Position numbers and translations under genes: made by a program. Below are positions 16,691 through 25,667 of a DNA stretch of 61,858 nucleotides, in pieces (within the stretch, counting starts at the first letter, position 1; each line of letters begins with the position of its first letter). The stretch is from positions 1 through 61,858 of the forward strand of contig CAJLWO010000011.1 of the NCBI GenBank assembly GCA_905210435.1, written 5' to 3'. The notes below the pieces were generated by a model, which was not told the DNA's origin, made no database searches, and saw only the letters and a list, made by a program, of their open reading frames with translations. The DNA is from an uncultured Bacteroidales bacterium. Lineage in GTDB: Bacteria; Bacteroidota; Bacteroidia; Bacteroidales; Muribaculaceae.

Positions 16691-18163
16691 ATGGATTATT
16701 CTCAATTTTTGGCAATGAAGCAAGAAATAGGATTGTTAATCGTATTTCTATTGGTCTTCCTTTATGATTTATTCGCACCGCGCCACGCGGTGGCCGGGAC
16801 GGACAAGAAAGCCGTCAAGGGCATCTCGACAGTGGCCGTAGTGCTGTTCGCGATATTCACCGCCTACGGATTCTGCTGCTCGGTGACGGGCAACGTGCAG
16901 AGCGTGTTCGGCGGCATGTACTCGACCACTCCGGTTGTGGCTACAATCAAGAATATACTCAACATCGGTGTGCTGATAGTGCTCATCCAGTCGATGAAAT
17001 GGAACGAGAGCGAGCCGCAGACGATGCGCCGCGCCGAGTTCTACGAGCTGCTGCTCATCACGCTCTTCGGCATGTACCTGATGATTTCGGCCCGTCACTT
17101 CCTTCTCTTCGTCATCGGACTTGAGTCGGCATCGCTCCCGCTGGCAGCGATGGTGGCGTTCGACAAGAACAAGTACGAGAGCCACGAGGCTGCCGTGAAA
17201 TATATACTCACCGCAGTGTTCTCGTCGGCAATCTTCATGTTAGGTCTGTCGTTTGTCTACGGTCTTGCCGGTTCGCTCTACTTCGATGAAATCGCGGCGG
17301 CAGCGCTCCATGACTCGGGTCTGCTCATCGTGGCCATGGCGTTTGTGATGGCCGGTATCGGCTTCAAGCTGTCGCTTGTGCCGTTCCACCTCTGGACCGC
17401 CGACGTATATCAGGGCGCACCCACTTCGGTGACCTCCTATCTGTCGGTCATCTCTAAAGGCGCCACAGCATTCGCTTTCATGGTAGTGATGGTGCAGGTG
17501 TTCGGCCAGTTCTATTCCGACGCATGGGAATGGATGCTCTACGCGCTCATCATCGCCACAATCACCGTGGGCAACCTCTTCGCCATCCGTCAGCGCAACA
17601 TGAAGCGCTTCCTGGCGTTCTCGTCAGTGTCGCAGGCCGGCTATATCATGCTCGGTGTCATCGGCGCCAACGAGATGTCGCTTGCAGCGATGATGTTCTA
17701 CATCCTCGTGTACATCTTCTCCAACCTCGCCGCCTTCGGTGTAATCCAGGCTATCGAGAACAAGACCGGCCTTGTAGGCATGGATTCTTACCGCGGTCTG
17801 CACAAGACCAACCCGCGTCTGGCATTCGCCATGATGCTCGCTATGTTCTCGCTTGCAGGTATCCCGCCGTTCGCAGGTTTCTTCAGCAAATTCTTCATCT
17901 TCACCGGTGCCCTCAACCAGGGCAGCGTGGCAATGTATGTGCTGGTGCTCATCGCGTTGATCAACACGATTGTGTCGCTTTACTACTATCTGCTTGTGGT
18001 GAAGGCTATGTACATAGCTCCCGAGGAGTGCGAGATAGCCAACTTCAGGAGCGCATGCTCTGAGCGCGTCGCTCTCGTAATCACGGTCGGCGGTATCATA
18101 TTGCTCGGTATCGTCAGCGTGGCCTACAACTCTATACTCACAATGACTTCAGCACCGCTGTAA
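16691..18163 (+). CDS. nuoN: NADH-quinone oxidoreductase subunit N
   Basis: The 490-residue third antiporter-like pump subunit and last gene of the cluster. Markers are the VIGLESASLPLAAMVAF helix near residue 143, VPFHLWTADVYQGAPTSVTS near residue 230 and AMFSLAGIPPFAGFFSKFF near residue 385. A strong terminator hairpin begins 24 bp after its stop codon. Confidence 0.96.
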   Translation: MDYSQFLAMKQEIGLLIVFLLVFLYDLFAPRHAVAGTDKKAVKGISTVAVVLFAIFTAYGFCCSVTGNVQSVFGGMYSTTPVVATIKNILNIGVLIVLIQSMKWNESEPQTMRRAEFYELLLITLFGMYLMISARHFLLFVIGLESASLPLAAMVAFDKNKYESHEAAVKYILTAVFSSAIFMLGLSFVYGLAGSLYFDEIAAAALHDSGLLIVAMAFVMAGIGFKLSLVPFHLWTADVYQGAPTSVTSYLSVISKGATAFAFMVVMVQVFGQFYSDAWEWMLYALIIATITVGNLFAIRQRNMKRFLAFSSVSQAGYIMLGVIGANEMSLAAMMFYILVYIFSNLAAFGVIQAIENKTGLVGMDSYRGLHKTNPRLAFAMMLAMFSLAGIPPFAGFFSKFFIFTGALNQGSVAMYVLVLIALINTIVSLYYYLLVVKAMYIAPEECEIANFRSACSERVALVITVGGIILLGIVSVAYNSILTMTSAPL

Positions 18164-18187
18164 TGTAGCGGCGTAAGATACGACCGT

Positions 18188-18227
18188 ATTGCGGGGAGCG
18201 GCTGATACCGCTCCCCGCAATGTTTTT
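18188..18227 (+). terminator. intrinsic terminator of the nuo-atp cluster
   Basis: A perfect 14-bp stem (18188-18201 with 18208-18221, GC-rich, 6-nt loop CTGATA) is followed by GTTTTT. It is the first strong terminator seen after nuoA and marks the end of the energy gene block. Confidence 0.9.
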
Positions 18228-18253
18228 GAAGCGAGAGGGCTTAAGCGGCGGAG

Positions 18254-18320
18254 GTAGCTAAAATAGCTGATTTAGCTACAATAGCTATAATAGCTATGAT
18301 AGCTACAATAGCTATTATAG
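18254..18320. repeat. TAGCTA-type 9-bp array after nuoN
   Basis: About seven 9-bp units of the form NTAGCTNNN (GTAGCTAAA, ATAGCTGAT, TTAGCTACA, ATAGCTATA and variants) begin 90 bp after nuoN. Each unit keeps the self-complementary AGCT core while the other positions drift. The sequence from 18321 to about 18460 contains nothing else that I can name. Confidence 0.85.
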
Positions 18321-18463
18321 GCAAATTGGGCCGACAGCTATATCTGCTGTCGCAGATGAGCGGGTTATTGCGGGAGACGGGAGCGGGGTCTTTAAATTAA
18401 CGACAATTAAAGAATTACGACAATTTTTCAATAAACGTACTGCAGAAATATGGAAAAATACGT

Positions 18464-18471
18464 TAACTTTG
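18464..18471 (+). promoter_or_regulatory. -7 box upstream of the DUF6242 gene
   Basis: TAACTTTG matches the Bacteroidetes -7 element exactly. No clear TTTG is found at the -33 position. The start codon lies about 147 bp downstream. Confidence 0.5.
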
Positions 18472-18617
18472 CATGTTGAAATATCATGTCCGGCCCGCAG
18501 TCGGCGCAATATCCGGTGACGGATTGCCACTGCCATGCGGCGTGCGGCGCATAACCTATTGCGCCATACGGCAGTAGAGAATTTACCGGATATTGAAGTT
18601 AAGAGTGTCAATTGAAA

Positions 18618-20138
18618 ATGAAATCGAAACTATTATCAATACTTGCAGCAGGATTTCTTGCCTCTACGGCAATGTTCACCTCATGCAATGAAGACAGCAA
18701 CGACGGAGAGTCGGAAGTGATATACGGAAGCACACAGGTGAAGAGCTTCAAACTCAAGGCCAATACTAATGTGCTGTCGGGTCTCGACTCGGTGTTTTTC
18801 TCAATCGACCTGGTGAATGCCCGTATATTCAATGCTGATTCACTGCCGTACGGTACAAAGACCGACAAACTCGTGCTCCAGATTACTACTGACGCATGCT
18901 CGAAGGTGGAGCTTAACGTGCCGCGTAAGAATGCTGCCGACACCGTAATCAACTACCTCACCAACTCGACCGATTCAATCGATTTCACCAACGGGCCTGT
19001 GCGCCTGCATCTGGTTTCGTTTGACGGCAAGTCGGAGCGCGACTATACCATCAATGTCAATGTGCACAAGATGGTGCCCGACTCGCTTTACTGGGACGAG
19101 ACGGCTATGCGCAAGCTGCCTACCAATATCGCCGCTCCCAAGATGCAGAAATCGGTGAAATACGGCGGCAGGACCGTGTGCCTGACAGGCGACGGCGCCC
19201 GCTATGCCGTTGCAATGACTGCAAATCCATTTGACGATGACTGGGATATGGCAGCCGTGGATTTCGGTTTCAAACCTGATGTAGCGTCGCTTTCGGCTAC
19301 TGCCGATGCCCTTTATATACTTGGCGCTGACGGAACGCTTTACACATCGGCCGACGGCTTCAGCTGGAGCGCTACCGCCGAGAAATGGCATCATATATAC
19401 GGCGCATACGGCAATACGCTGCTCGGAGTCAAGGCTTCGGATGCGGGCTATGTGCGCGTGACCTATCCCGGCGGCGCCGAGAGTGCGGCCCCGGCAGGTT
19501 TCCCTGTCGAAGCCACGGGTCAGCTCTGCGAACTTACCTCGAAATGGACTACGCAGCCGCAGGTTGTGATGCTCGGCGGCCGTACGGCTTCGGGCGAACT
19601 TACCAATGCCGTGTGGGGCTACGACGGAAAGCAGTGGGCTAAAATATCGGATAAATTCCCCAAACAGATAGCCAATGCGGCAATGTTTGACTACCGCATG
19701 GCCAAGACCGATACGCTGTCGTGGGTGTCGACCGAAATGTCGGTGCTGATAGCGATGTGCGGCGAGAATGCCGGGGGACTGAACGAAAAAGTATATGTGT
19801 CGCGCAACTCCGGACTTGACTGGAAGGAGGGTGACGAACTGGTGCAGCTGCCGTCGTACATACTGCCGCGCACTATGGCGCAGGCTATCGTGGTTGACAA
19901 GACTGCCACCTCAGCCCGCTCATCGTCGCGCGAATGGAAGGAATATCAACCCAAGCCGCTGCCGCGGTGGTGGGTGCCCGCCGAGTGCGCCGTGCCGGCG
20001 TCGCGCGCCACGGCTCCTATCACGCAGTGGGAAGTGCCCTACATCTATCTGTTCGGCGGATATGACAGCGAGGGATACCTCTACAACAGCGTATGGCGCG
20101 GGGTGATTAACAGGCTTTCGTTCAAGCCGCTGCAATAA
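18618..20138 (+). CDS. DUF6242-type surface lipoprotein
   Basis: A 506-residue exported protein with a lipoprotein signal peptide ending at Cys23 (FTSC). The N-terminal part (about residues 40-150, including RLHLVSFDGKSERDYTINVN) resembles the DUF6242 N-terminal domain; the rest contains repeated Gly-rich beta segments such as VVMLGGRTASGELTNAVWGY and IYLFGGYDSEGYLYNSVWRG, which look like kelch-type propeller blades. Function is unknown. I chose ATG 18618; a TTG two codons earlier is less likely. The family name comes from memory of Bacteroidetes annotations. Confidence 0.75.
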   Translation: MKSKLLSILAAGFLASTAMFTSCNEDSNDGESEVIYGSTQVKSFKLKANTNVLSGLDSVFFSIDLVNARIFNADSLPYGTKTDKLVLQITTDACSKVELNVPRKNAADTVINYLTNSTDSIDFTNGPVRLHLVSFDGKSERDYTINVNVHKMVPDSLYWDETAMRKLPTNIAAPKMQKSVKYGGRTVCLTGDGARYAVAMTANPFDDDWDMAAVDFGFKPDVASLSATADALYILGADGTLYTSADGFSWSATAEKWHHIYGAYGNTLLGVKASDAGYVRVTYPGGAESAAPAGFPVEATGQLCELTSKWTTQPQVVMLGGRTASGELTNAVWGYDGKQWAKISDKFPKQIANAAMFDYRMAKTDTLSWVSTEMSVLIAMCGENAGGLNEKVYVSRNSGLDWKEGDELVQLPSYILPRTMAQAIVVDKTATSARSSSREWKEYQPKPLPRWWVPAECAVPASRATAPITQWEVPYIYLFGGYDSEGYLYNSVWRGVINRLSFKPLQ

Positions 20139-20193
20139 CGCGCAGAAACAAAATGGTTCACGAATCGTAAAACAGTAACCGTACAGACAACCG

Positions 20194-20880
20194 ATGAAAA
20201 AGCTGACCGCAGTAATATTATTGCTCGTAGCCTGTGTGACGATGTCCCCGAGGATGTCGGCGCAGGAGGAGACGTACAAGTTTGACCTTGGCGTGCAGCT
20301 CGGTATGGACGGCTACTTAGGCGATGTCAACGAGGGGAACATATTCGCAAAGCCGGGATTTGCGGCCGGCGTATCGTTCCGCTATCTCGCCGACGCGCGC
20401 TGGGCCATACGCGGAGTGTTCAACTCCTACAGCCTGAGCGGCGACTCGTCGAAGTTTGACAACGTGTTTCCCGGCGGCGAGAACTACAGCTTCAAGTCGA
20501 CGGCCTACGACCTGGGAGCACGTATCGAATTCAACTTCTTCGCCTACGGCATGGGGGAGACATACAAGAGACTGCGCCGCTGGAGCCCGTATCTGGCGGT
20601 CGGCATAGGGATGACCTATTCGACGTGCGACGGACAGAACGCTTTCGCACCCAACATACCGATGGCGTTCGGCGTGAAATACAAACTGAAAGAGAGATGG
20701 AACCTGGGCATCGAGTTTTCGATGACGAAAGTGTTCGGCGACAAAGTCGACGGCGAGCTCAGCGACCTCTACCAGATAAAAAGCTCGTTTCTGAAAAACA
20801 CCGACTGGTATTCCAACCTGTCGGTATCAATCACCTACGAGTTCGGGAAACGGTGCGTGACATGCCACTATGTCGACTGA
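20194..20880 (+). CDS. DUF6089-type outer membrane beta-barrel protein
   Basis: A 228-residue protein with a signal peptide (about residues 1-23, ending in MSAQ) followed by alternating amphipathic strands typical of a small barrel, for example SPYLAVGIGMTYSTCDG and WYSNLSVSITYEFG. The family is found in Bacteroidetes next to uppS and bamA, as here, which suggests a role in envelope biogenesis. The C-terminal CVTCHYVD carries a CxxCH motif; a single motif so near the end is probably not a haem site. Confidence 0.7.
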   Translation: MKKLTAVILLLVACVTMSPRMSAQEETYKFDLGVQLGMDGYLGDVNEGNIFAKPGFAAGVSFRYLADARWAIRGVFNSYSLSGDSSKFDNVFPGGENYSFKSTAYDLGARIEFNFFAYGMGETYKRLRRWSPYLAVGIGMTYSTCDGQNAFAPNIPMAFGVKYKLKERWNLGIEFSMTKVFGDKVDGELSDLYQIKSSFLKNTDWYSNLSVSITYEFGKRCVTCHYVD

Positions 20881-20934
20881 CGCCGCAACCCGATATAACC
20901 GCAGTCCGCTCATCGGGCGCCTGCAAAAATGAAC

Positions 20935-20962
20935 AAAGCTCTATTTGAAAAGCTCTATTTGA
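20935..20962. repeat. 14-bp perfect tandem duplication before uppS
   Basis: AAAGCTCTATTTGA occurs twice in direct succession, ending 4 bp before the uppS start codon. It changes the spacing of the untranslated region and includes the bases from which ribosome access would be set. It may be a recent slippage event. Confidence 0.85.
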
Positions 20963-20966
20963 ACTG

Positions 20967-21710
20967 ATGCAACAAGCTGATACATCACATATCGACAAGG
21001 AACGCGTGCCGGAGCATGTGGCCATCATCATGGACGGCAACGGACGCTGGGCACAGGCCCGCGGCATGGAGCGTTCGGCAGGACATGTGGAGGGCGTCAA
21101 TACAGTGCGCCGTATCACGGAAATCGCCTCGGAGACCGGGGTGAAATACCTGACGCTCTATACTTTCTCGACAGAAAACTGGAACCGTCCGGCCGAAGAG
21201 GTCAACCTGCTCATGCATCTCATCGTGACCGCTATCGAGCGTGAGACCCCCGACCTGATACGCAACAACGTGCGCCTGACAATGATTGGCGACATGGAGC
21301 GCCTGCCCGACTTCGCCGCCGAGCGTCTGCAGCGCTGTTTCGCCGACACGGCACACTGTACCGGACTAAACCTGATACTCGCACTGAGCTATTCGGCCCG
21401 CTGGGAAATCACGCGTGCCGTAAAGGAAATAGTGCGCGAGGTGAAAGAGGGTGAACTCCTTGCCGAGGATATCACCGACGAGACGGTGTCGACACACCTG
21501 TCGACCGCCGGCATACCCGACCCCGACCTGCTGATACGCACGGGGGGAGATTTCCGCATCAGTAACTTCATGCTGTGGCAGCTGTCGTATGCCGAAATCA
21601 TAATCACCGACCACTACTGGCCCGACTTCACGAAGCAGGATTTCGTCGACTGCATAGTGAGCTATCAGGAACGCCAGCGGCGCTTCGGGCTTACGGCCGA
21701 ACAGCTTTAG
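20967..21710 (+). CDS. uppS: isoprenyl transferase (undecaprenyl diphosphate synthase)
   Basis: A 247-residue cytosolic cis-prenyltransferase that condenses isopentenyl diphosphate onto farnesyl diphosphate to give the C55 lipid carrier for peptidoglycan and glycan export. The N-terminus has the HVAIIMDGNGRWAQARG signature with the catalytic Asp; LIRTGGDFRISNFMLWQ near residue 192 is the second conserved region. Its place before bamA is the usual Bacteroidetes arrangement. Confidence 0.96.
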   Translation: MQQADTSHIDKERVPEHVAIIMDGNGRWAQARGMERSAGHVEGVNTVRRITEIASETGVKYLTLYTFSTENWNRPAEEVNLLMHLIVTAIERETPDLIRNNVRLTMIGDMERLPDFAAERLQRCFADTAHCTGLNLILALSYSARWEITRAVKEIVREVKEGELLAEDITDETVSTHLSTAGIPDPDLLIRTGGDFRISNFMLWQLSYAEIIITDHYWPDFTKQDFVDCIVSYQERQRRFGLTAEQL

Positions 21711-21769
21711 AACCGGCAATCATAAAATCAAAACCGACAAGCATCATAAAGAATTATCCACATCACATT

Positions 21770-24388
21770 ATGAGATATAAGATATTACTCATATTAGTAG
21801 CGGCGTTCTCAGTAGCGGGAAGCCTCATGGCGCAGGCGCCGGCCGACACCGTATACCAGCCCCAGATAAGCTATTCGGGTGTGCCCCGCACATACGAAAT
21901 CGCAGGAATAGAGGTGACGGGAGCCGACAACTACGACCCCAACAACATCATAGGCTATACCGGACTGCGCGTAGGGCAGAAAATCGAGTTGCCGGGCAAT
22001 GATGCCACTTCGGCGGTGAAGCGCCTGATGCGCCAGCAGCTGTTTGCCCAGGCCCAGCTCAAGGTCGACAAAATCGCCGGCGACAAGGTGTGGATAGAAA
22101 TCGCTATACGCACGCAGCCCCGCATTTCGCAGGTCAATTACATAGGGATGAAAAAGGGCGAGCGCGAGGACCTTCAGGAGCGTCTGCAGCTCATCAAGGG
22201 CAATCCCATCACGCCCAATATCGTGAACCGCGCCACCGACATTGTCAAGAAATATTTCGCCGAAAAGGGTTTCGGCAACGCCAAGGTGACAATATCGCAG
22301 CGTCCCGACCTGTCGGAAGAGAACCATGTGATAGTCGACATCATCGCCGACAAGCGCGACAAGGTGAAGGTGCACAAAATCTATATCGACGGTAACGAAG
22401 TGCTGACCGACAACCAGTTGCAGCGCGTCATGAAGAAAACAAACGAGAAGGGCAAGCTCGTCAATCTTTTCCGCCAGAAGAAATTCGTTGAGCAGGATTA
22501 TGAGGATGACCTGAACCGTATCATCGAGAAATATAACGAGAAAGGTTACCGCGACGCAAAGATTCTGGCAGACTCGGTCGTGCCCTATGACGACAAGAGT
22601 GTGGATGTGTATATCTCGCTCGAGGAGGGTAAGAAATATTATATCAGCGATATAAAGTGGGTGGGCAACACGGTGTATCCCACCGACTGGCTTAACGGCA
22701 TACTCGGCATAGAGCCGGGGTCGGTCTACAACCAGAAGCTGCTCAACAAACGCATGAAGGATGATGACGACGCTGTGGCCAACTACTATATGGACAACGG
22801 ATACCTGTTCTATCAGCTCGTGCCGGTCGAGAAGAATGTGCACGGCGACTCCATTGACCTGGAGCTGCGCATGTTCGAGGGCCCGCAGGCACGTATCAAC
22901 AAGGTAATCATCAACGGTAACGACCGACTGTACGAGAAGGTTATACGCCGCGAGCTGCGTGTGCGTCCGGGCCAGCTGTTCAGCAAGAACGACCTTATGC
23001 GTTCGGCGCGTGAAATAGCGCAGACAGGCCACTTCAACCCTGAGGCAATGGACATACGTCCCGAGCCGAACGAGGATGACGGTACTGTCGATATTCTTTT
23101 CAACCTGGAGTCGAAGGCCAACGACCAGATAGAGTTCTCGCTCGGCTGGGGTCAGACCGGTATCATAGGCAAATTAGCGCTGAAGTTCACCAACTTCTCC
23201 ATCAAAAACCTCTTCCAGCCCGATTCGTACAAGGGACTCATACCGCAGGGCGAGGGACAGACCTTCACCATCAGCGCGCAGACCAATGCCCGTTACTATC
23301 AGGCATACTCGCTGTCGTTCCTCGACCCGTGGTTCGGCGGCAAGCGCCCCAACTCGCTCTCCGTGTCGGCCTACTACAGCCGCCAGACCGGTGTGAACTC
23401 CAACTACTACAACAGCAACTGGCAAAATCCCTACGGATATGGCTACGGCTACGGTTTCGGCTCGAACTACAACTACAACGACTACTATCAGAACTCGATA
23501 CAGAATGCCTACGACCCCAACAAACTGTTGCAGATGGCAGGCATCACGGTAGGTTTCGGTAAGCGACTGAGCTGGCCCGACGACTACTTCACGTTCACTA
23601 CCGAGCTGTCGTACAACTGGTATTATCTCAAAAACTGGGACTACCTGTACTATATGAACAACGGTACGTCGAACGCACTCGTGCTCGGACTTACTCTGGC
23701 ACGCAACTCTATCGACAACCCGCTCTACACCCGCCGCGGTTCGACATTCTCAATCAACCTGCAACTCACTCCGCCTGCGTCGCTCTTCAGCGGAAACAAG
23801 GACTGGGAGGCGCTCTCGAAAGCCAATACCACGGAATCGAAGAAAGAGATGTACCGCTGGATCGAGTACTGGAAGCTCCGCTTCAAATCGCGCACATACA
23901 CTCCGCTCAACGATGCCGAGCAATATACTCTTGTGCTTATGACCCGTGCCGACTTCGGTCTTCTGGGCAGCTACAACAAGTGGCTGAAATCGCCGTTCGA
24001 GACATTCTACGTGGGCGGTGACGGCATGTCGGGAGGTTATACCTACGCTACGGAGACTATCGGACTCCGCGGCTACGAGAACGGCGACCTCACTCCGTGG
24101 GGTCAGGAGGGCTACGCCTACACCCGTATGGGTGTAGAACTGCACTTCCCGTTCATGCTCCAGCCTACGACCACCATCTACGGTCTGGGATTTGTGGAAG
24201 GTGGTAACGCGTGGACTTCGGTGAAGAATTTCTCGCCCTTCGACCTTAAGCGATCGGCCGGTGTTGGTGTGCGTATCTATCTGCCTATGGTGGGCATGAT
24301 GGGTATCGACTGGGCATACGGTTTCGACAAGGTGCGCGGCATCAAGGGTGGCAGCCACTTCCACTTCATCCTCGGACAAGAGTTTTAA
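21770..24388 (+). CDS. bamA: outer membrane protein assembly factor BamA
   Basis: An 872-residue precursor with a signal peptide (about residues 1-22, ending in LMAQ), several POTRA domains (to about residue 430) and a C-terminal 16-strand barrel. The segment YVGGDGMSGGYTYATETIGLRGYENG carries the lid-loop motif of the Omp85 family, and the protein ends in an aromatic (GQEF) as expected. I chose ATG 21770; the longer frame back to 21575 runs inside uppS. A loop at about residues 541-578 is extremely rich in Tyr, Asn and Gly. Confidence 0.95.
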   Translation: MRYKILLILVAAFSVAGSLMAQAPADTVYQPQISYSGVPRTYEIAGIEVTGADNYDPNNIIGYTGLRVGQKIELPGNDATSAVKRLMRQQLFAQAQLKVDKIAGDKVWIEIAIRTQPRISQVNYIGMKKGEREDLQERLQLIKGNPITPNIVNRATDIVKKYFAEKGFGNAKVTISQRPDLSEENHVIVDIIADKRDKVKVHKIYIDGNEVLTDNQLQRVMKKTNEKGKLVNLFRQKKFVEQDYEDDLNRIIEKYNEKGYRDAKILADSVVPYDDKSVDVYISLEEGKKYYISDIKWVGNTVYPTDWLNGILGIEPGSVYNQKLLNKRMKDDDDAVANYYMDNGYLFYQLVPVEKNVHGDSIDLELRMFEGPQARINKVIINGNDRLYEKVIRRELRVRPGQLFSKNDLMRSAREIAQTGHFNPEAMDIRPEPNEDDGTVDILFNLESKANDQIEFSLGWGQTGIIGKLALKFTNFSIKNLFQPDSYKGLIPQGEGQTFTISAQTNARYYQAYSLSFLDPWFGGKRPNSLSVSAYYSRQTGVNSNYYNSNWQNPYGYGYGYGFGSNYNYNDYYQNSIQNAYDPNKLLQMAGITVGFGKRLSWPDDYFTFTTELSYNWYYLKNWDYLYYMNNGTSNALVLGLTLARNSIDNPLYTRRGSTFSINLQLTPPASLFSGNKDWEALSKANTTESKKEMYRWIEYWKLRFKSRTYTPLNDAEQYTLVLMTRADFGLLGSYNKWLKSPFETFYVGGDGMSGGYTYATETIGLRGYENGDLTPWGQEGYAYTRMGVELHFPFMLQPTTTIYGLGFVEGGNAWTSVKNFSPFDLKRSAGVGVRIYLPMVGMMGIDWAYGFDKVRGIKGGSHFHFILGQEF

Positions 24389-24389
24389 T

Positions 24390-24446
24390 AATTAGTAATT
24401 AGGAATTAGTAATTAGTAATTAGTAATTAGGAATGCCGGCGCCGGC
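24390..24446. repeat. 7-bp AATTAGT array and GC palindrome after bamA
   Basis: Six 7-bp units (AATTAGT or AATTAGG) run from 24390 to 24431, starting 1 bp after the bamA stop codon. A perfect dyad GCCGGCGCCGGC follows at 24435-24446. No T-run follows, so this is not a standard terminator. Confidence 0.85.
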
Positions 24447-24486
24447 GTTAACATAATTTATTAAATGCTTTTCAAAACTTTATGCG

Positions 24487-24494
24487 TATATTTG
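24487..24494 (+). promoter_or_regulatory. -7 box upstream of the first ompH-like gene
   Basis: TATATTTG fits TAnnTTTG and stands 61 bp before the start codon. The -33 TTTG is not clear. It would allow the two chaperone genes to be expressed apart from bamA. Confidence 0.55.
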
Positions 24495-24555
24495 TGTCAT
24501 ATATGTAAGTGAAAAAGCAAGTCTTAACCATAACGATATTAAAGAAGATACCTAT

Positions 24556-25071
24556 ATGAAAAAGATTTTTATTTCTCTCCTTATGATGGTAGGGGTAGCT
24601 CTGGCATCACATGCGCAGAAGTTCGCGCTGGTGGATATGGAATATATCCTGAAGAATGTACCGGCCTACGAGATGGCCAACGAGCAGCTCAACCAGCTGT
24701 CGCTGCGCTGGCAGAAGGAACTTGACGCCCTCTATCAGGAAGCTGATGCTATGTACAAGAATTATCTGTCGGAAAAGGTATTTCTGACCGACGAACAGAT
24801 AAAGAAGCGCGAGGAGGAAATTGTGGCCAAGGAGAAGGAGGCTACTGAACTCAAGGCTAAATATTTCGGACCGGAGGGTGAGCTTTACCAGAAGCGCCAG
24901 ACGCTGATGACGCCGATACAGGACGATGTGTACAACGCTACGAAGAAGGTGGCCGAAGAGCGCGGTTATCAGATGATACTCGACCGTGCGACGTCGTCAG
25001 ACATTATCTTCGCTTCGCCGCGTATCGATGTCAGCAACGAGGTGCTCAACAAACTCGGCTACGGCAAGTAA
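24556..25071 (+). CDS. OmpH/Skp-family periplasmic chaperone
   Basis: A 171-residue secreted protein with a signal peptide (about residues 1-20, ending in SHAQ). The FALVDMEYILKNVPAYEMA opening and the central charged helical arm (about residues 45-115) are those of Skp, which holds unfolded outer membrane proteins on the way to BamA. It is followed after 35 bp by a second copy of the family. Confidence 0.9.
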   Translation: MKKIFISLLMMVGVALASHAQKFALVDMEYILKNVPAYEMANEQLNQLSLRWQKELDALYQEADAMYKNYLSEKVFLTDEQIKKREEEIVAKEKEATELKAKYFGPEGELYQKRQTLMTPIQDDVYNATKKVAEERGYQMILDRATSSDIIFASPRIDVSNEVLNKLGYGK

Positions 25072-25106
25072 AACATAGAAATTAATATTTAAACATAGAA
25101 AAAGCA

Positions 25107-25607
25107 ATGATTAAGAAAATTCTTCTTGCAGTGCTCGTGGCACTGCCTATGAGCGTAGCGGCTCAGAAATTCGGAGTGGTATCGGCCGAGGAAATCTTCG
25201 CGGCTATGCCTGAAGTAGCTGAGATTCAGACCAAGCTCGGCGAGGCTTCAAAACAGTATGAGGATGAGTATGCAAAACTCAACGAGGAGATGCAAAAGAA
25301 ATTCGCCGAGTACCAGCAGCTCGAGCAGGACGCTTCGACTCCCCAGTCAATCAAGGAGCGCCGCATGCAGGAAATCCAGGATATGGACAAGAAAACCCAG
25401 CAGTTCCTTCAGACCGCCCAGCAGGACCTCCAGCGTCAGCAGCAGCAGCTTATGCAGCCCGTGCAGGAGAAGCTCCTCAACGCAATCAAGGCCGTAGGCG
25501 CAGCCCAGAACCTTACAATGGTATTCCCCTCGGAAATGCCTGCCTACGTATCGGCTGAGGTAGTCGACATCACCCCCCTGGTAAAAACCCAGCTCGGCGT
25601 GAAATAA
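25107..25607 (+). CDS. OmpH/Skp-family periplasmic chaperone, second copy
   Basis: A 166-residue paralogue of the preceding gene, with a signal peptide (ending in VAAQ, about residue 20), the conserved KFGVVSAEEIFAAMPEVAEI opening and a Gln/Lys/Glu-rich helical arm. The two diverge clearly in sequence, so the duplication is not recent. A terminator follows 17 bp after the stop codon. Confidence 0.9.
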   Translation: MIKKILLAVLVALPMSVAAQKFGVVSAEEIFAAMPEVAEIQTKLGEASKQYEDEYAKLNEEMQKKFAEYQQLEQDASTPQSIKERRMQEIQDMDKKTQQFLQTAQQDLQRQQQQLMQPVQEKLLNAIKAVGAAQNLTMVFPSEMPAYVSAEVVDITPLVKTQLGVK

Positions 25608-25624
25608 GATATTATCTAAATCAT

Positions 25625-25657
25625 AAAAAAAAGCGCGGCATTGCCGCGCTTTTTTTG
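25625..25657 (+). terminator. intrinsic terminator of the bamA-ompH block
   Basis: A 9-bp GC-rich stem (AAGCGCGGC with GCCGCGCTT) with a 3-nt loop is followed by a run of seven T. The A-run on the other side makes it possibly bidirectional. Confidence 0.92.
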
Positions 25658-25667
25658 TTCCTGCCGG

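Noticed and set aside
20854..20877. Haem-binding site CxxCH at the end of the DUF6089 protein
   Set aside because: One motif in the last residues of a small barrel protein, with no cytochrome context; more likely chance.
21809..23032. Open frame of 407 codons antisense to bamA
   Set aside because: The composition (runs of His, Val, Leu) is typical of the antisense of a GC-rich gene, and bamA is certain.
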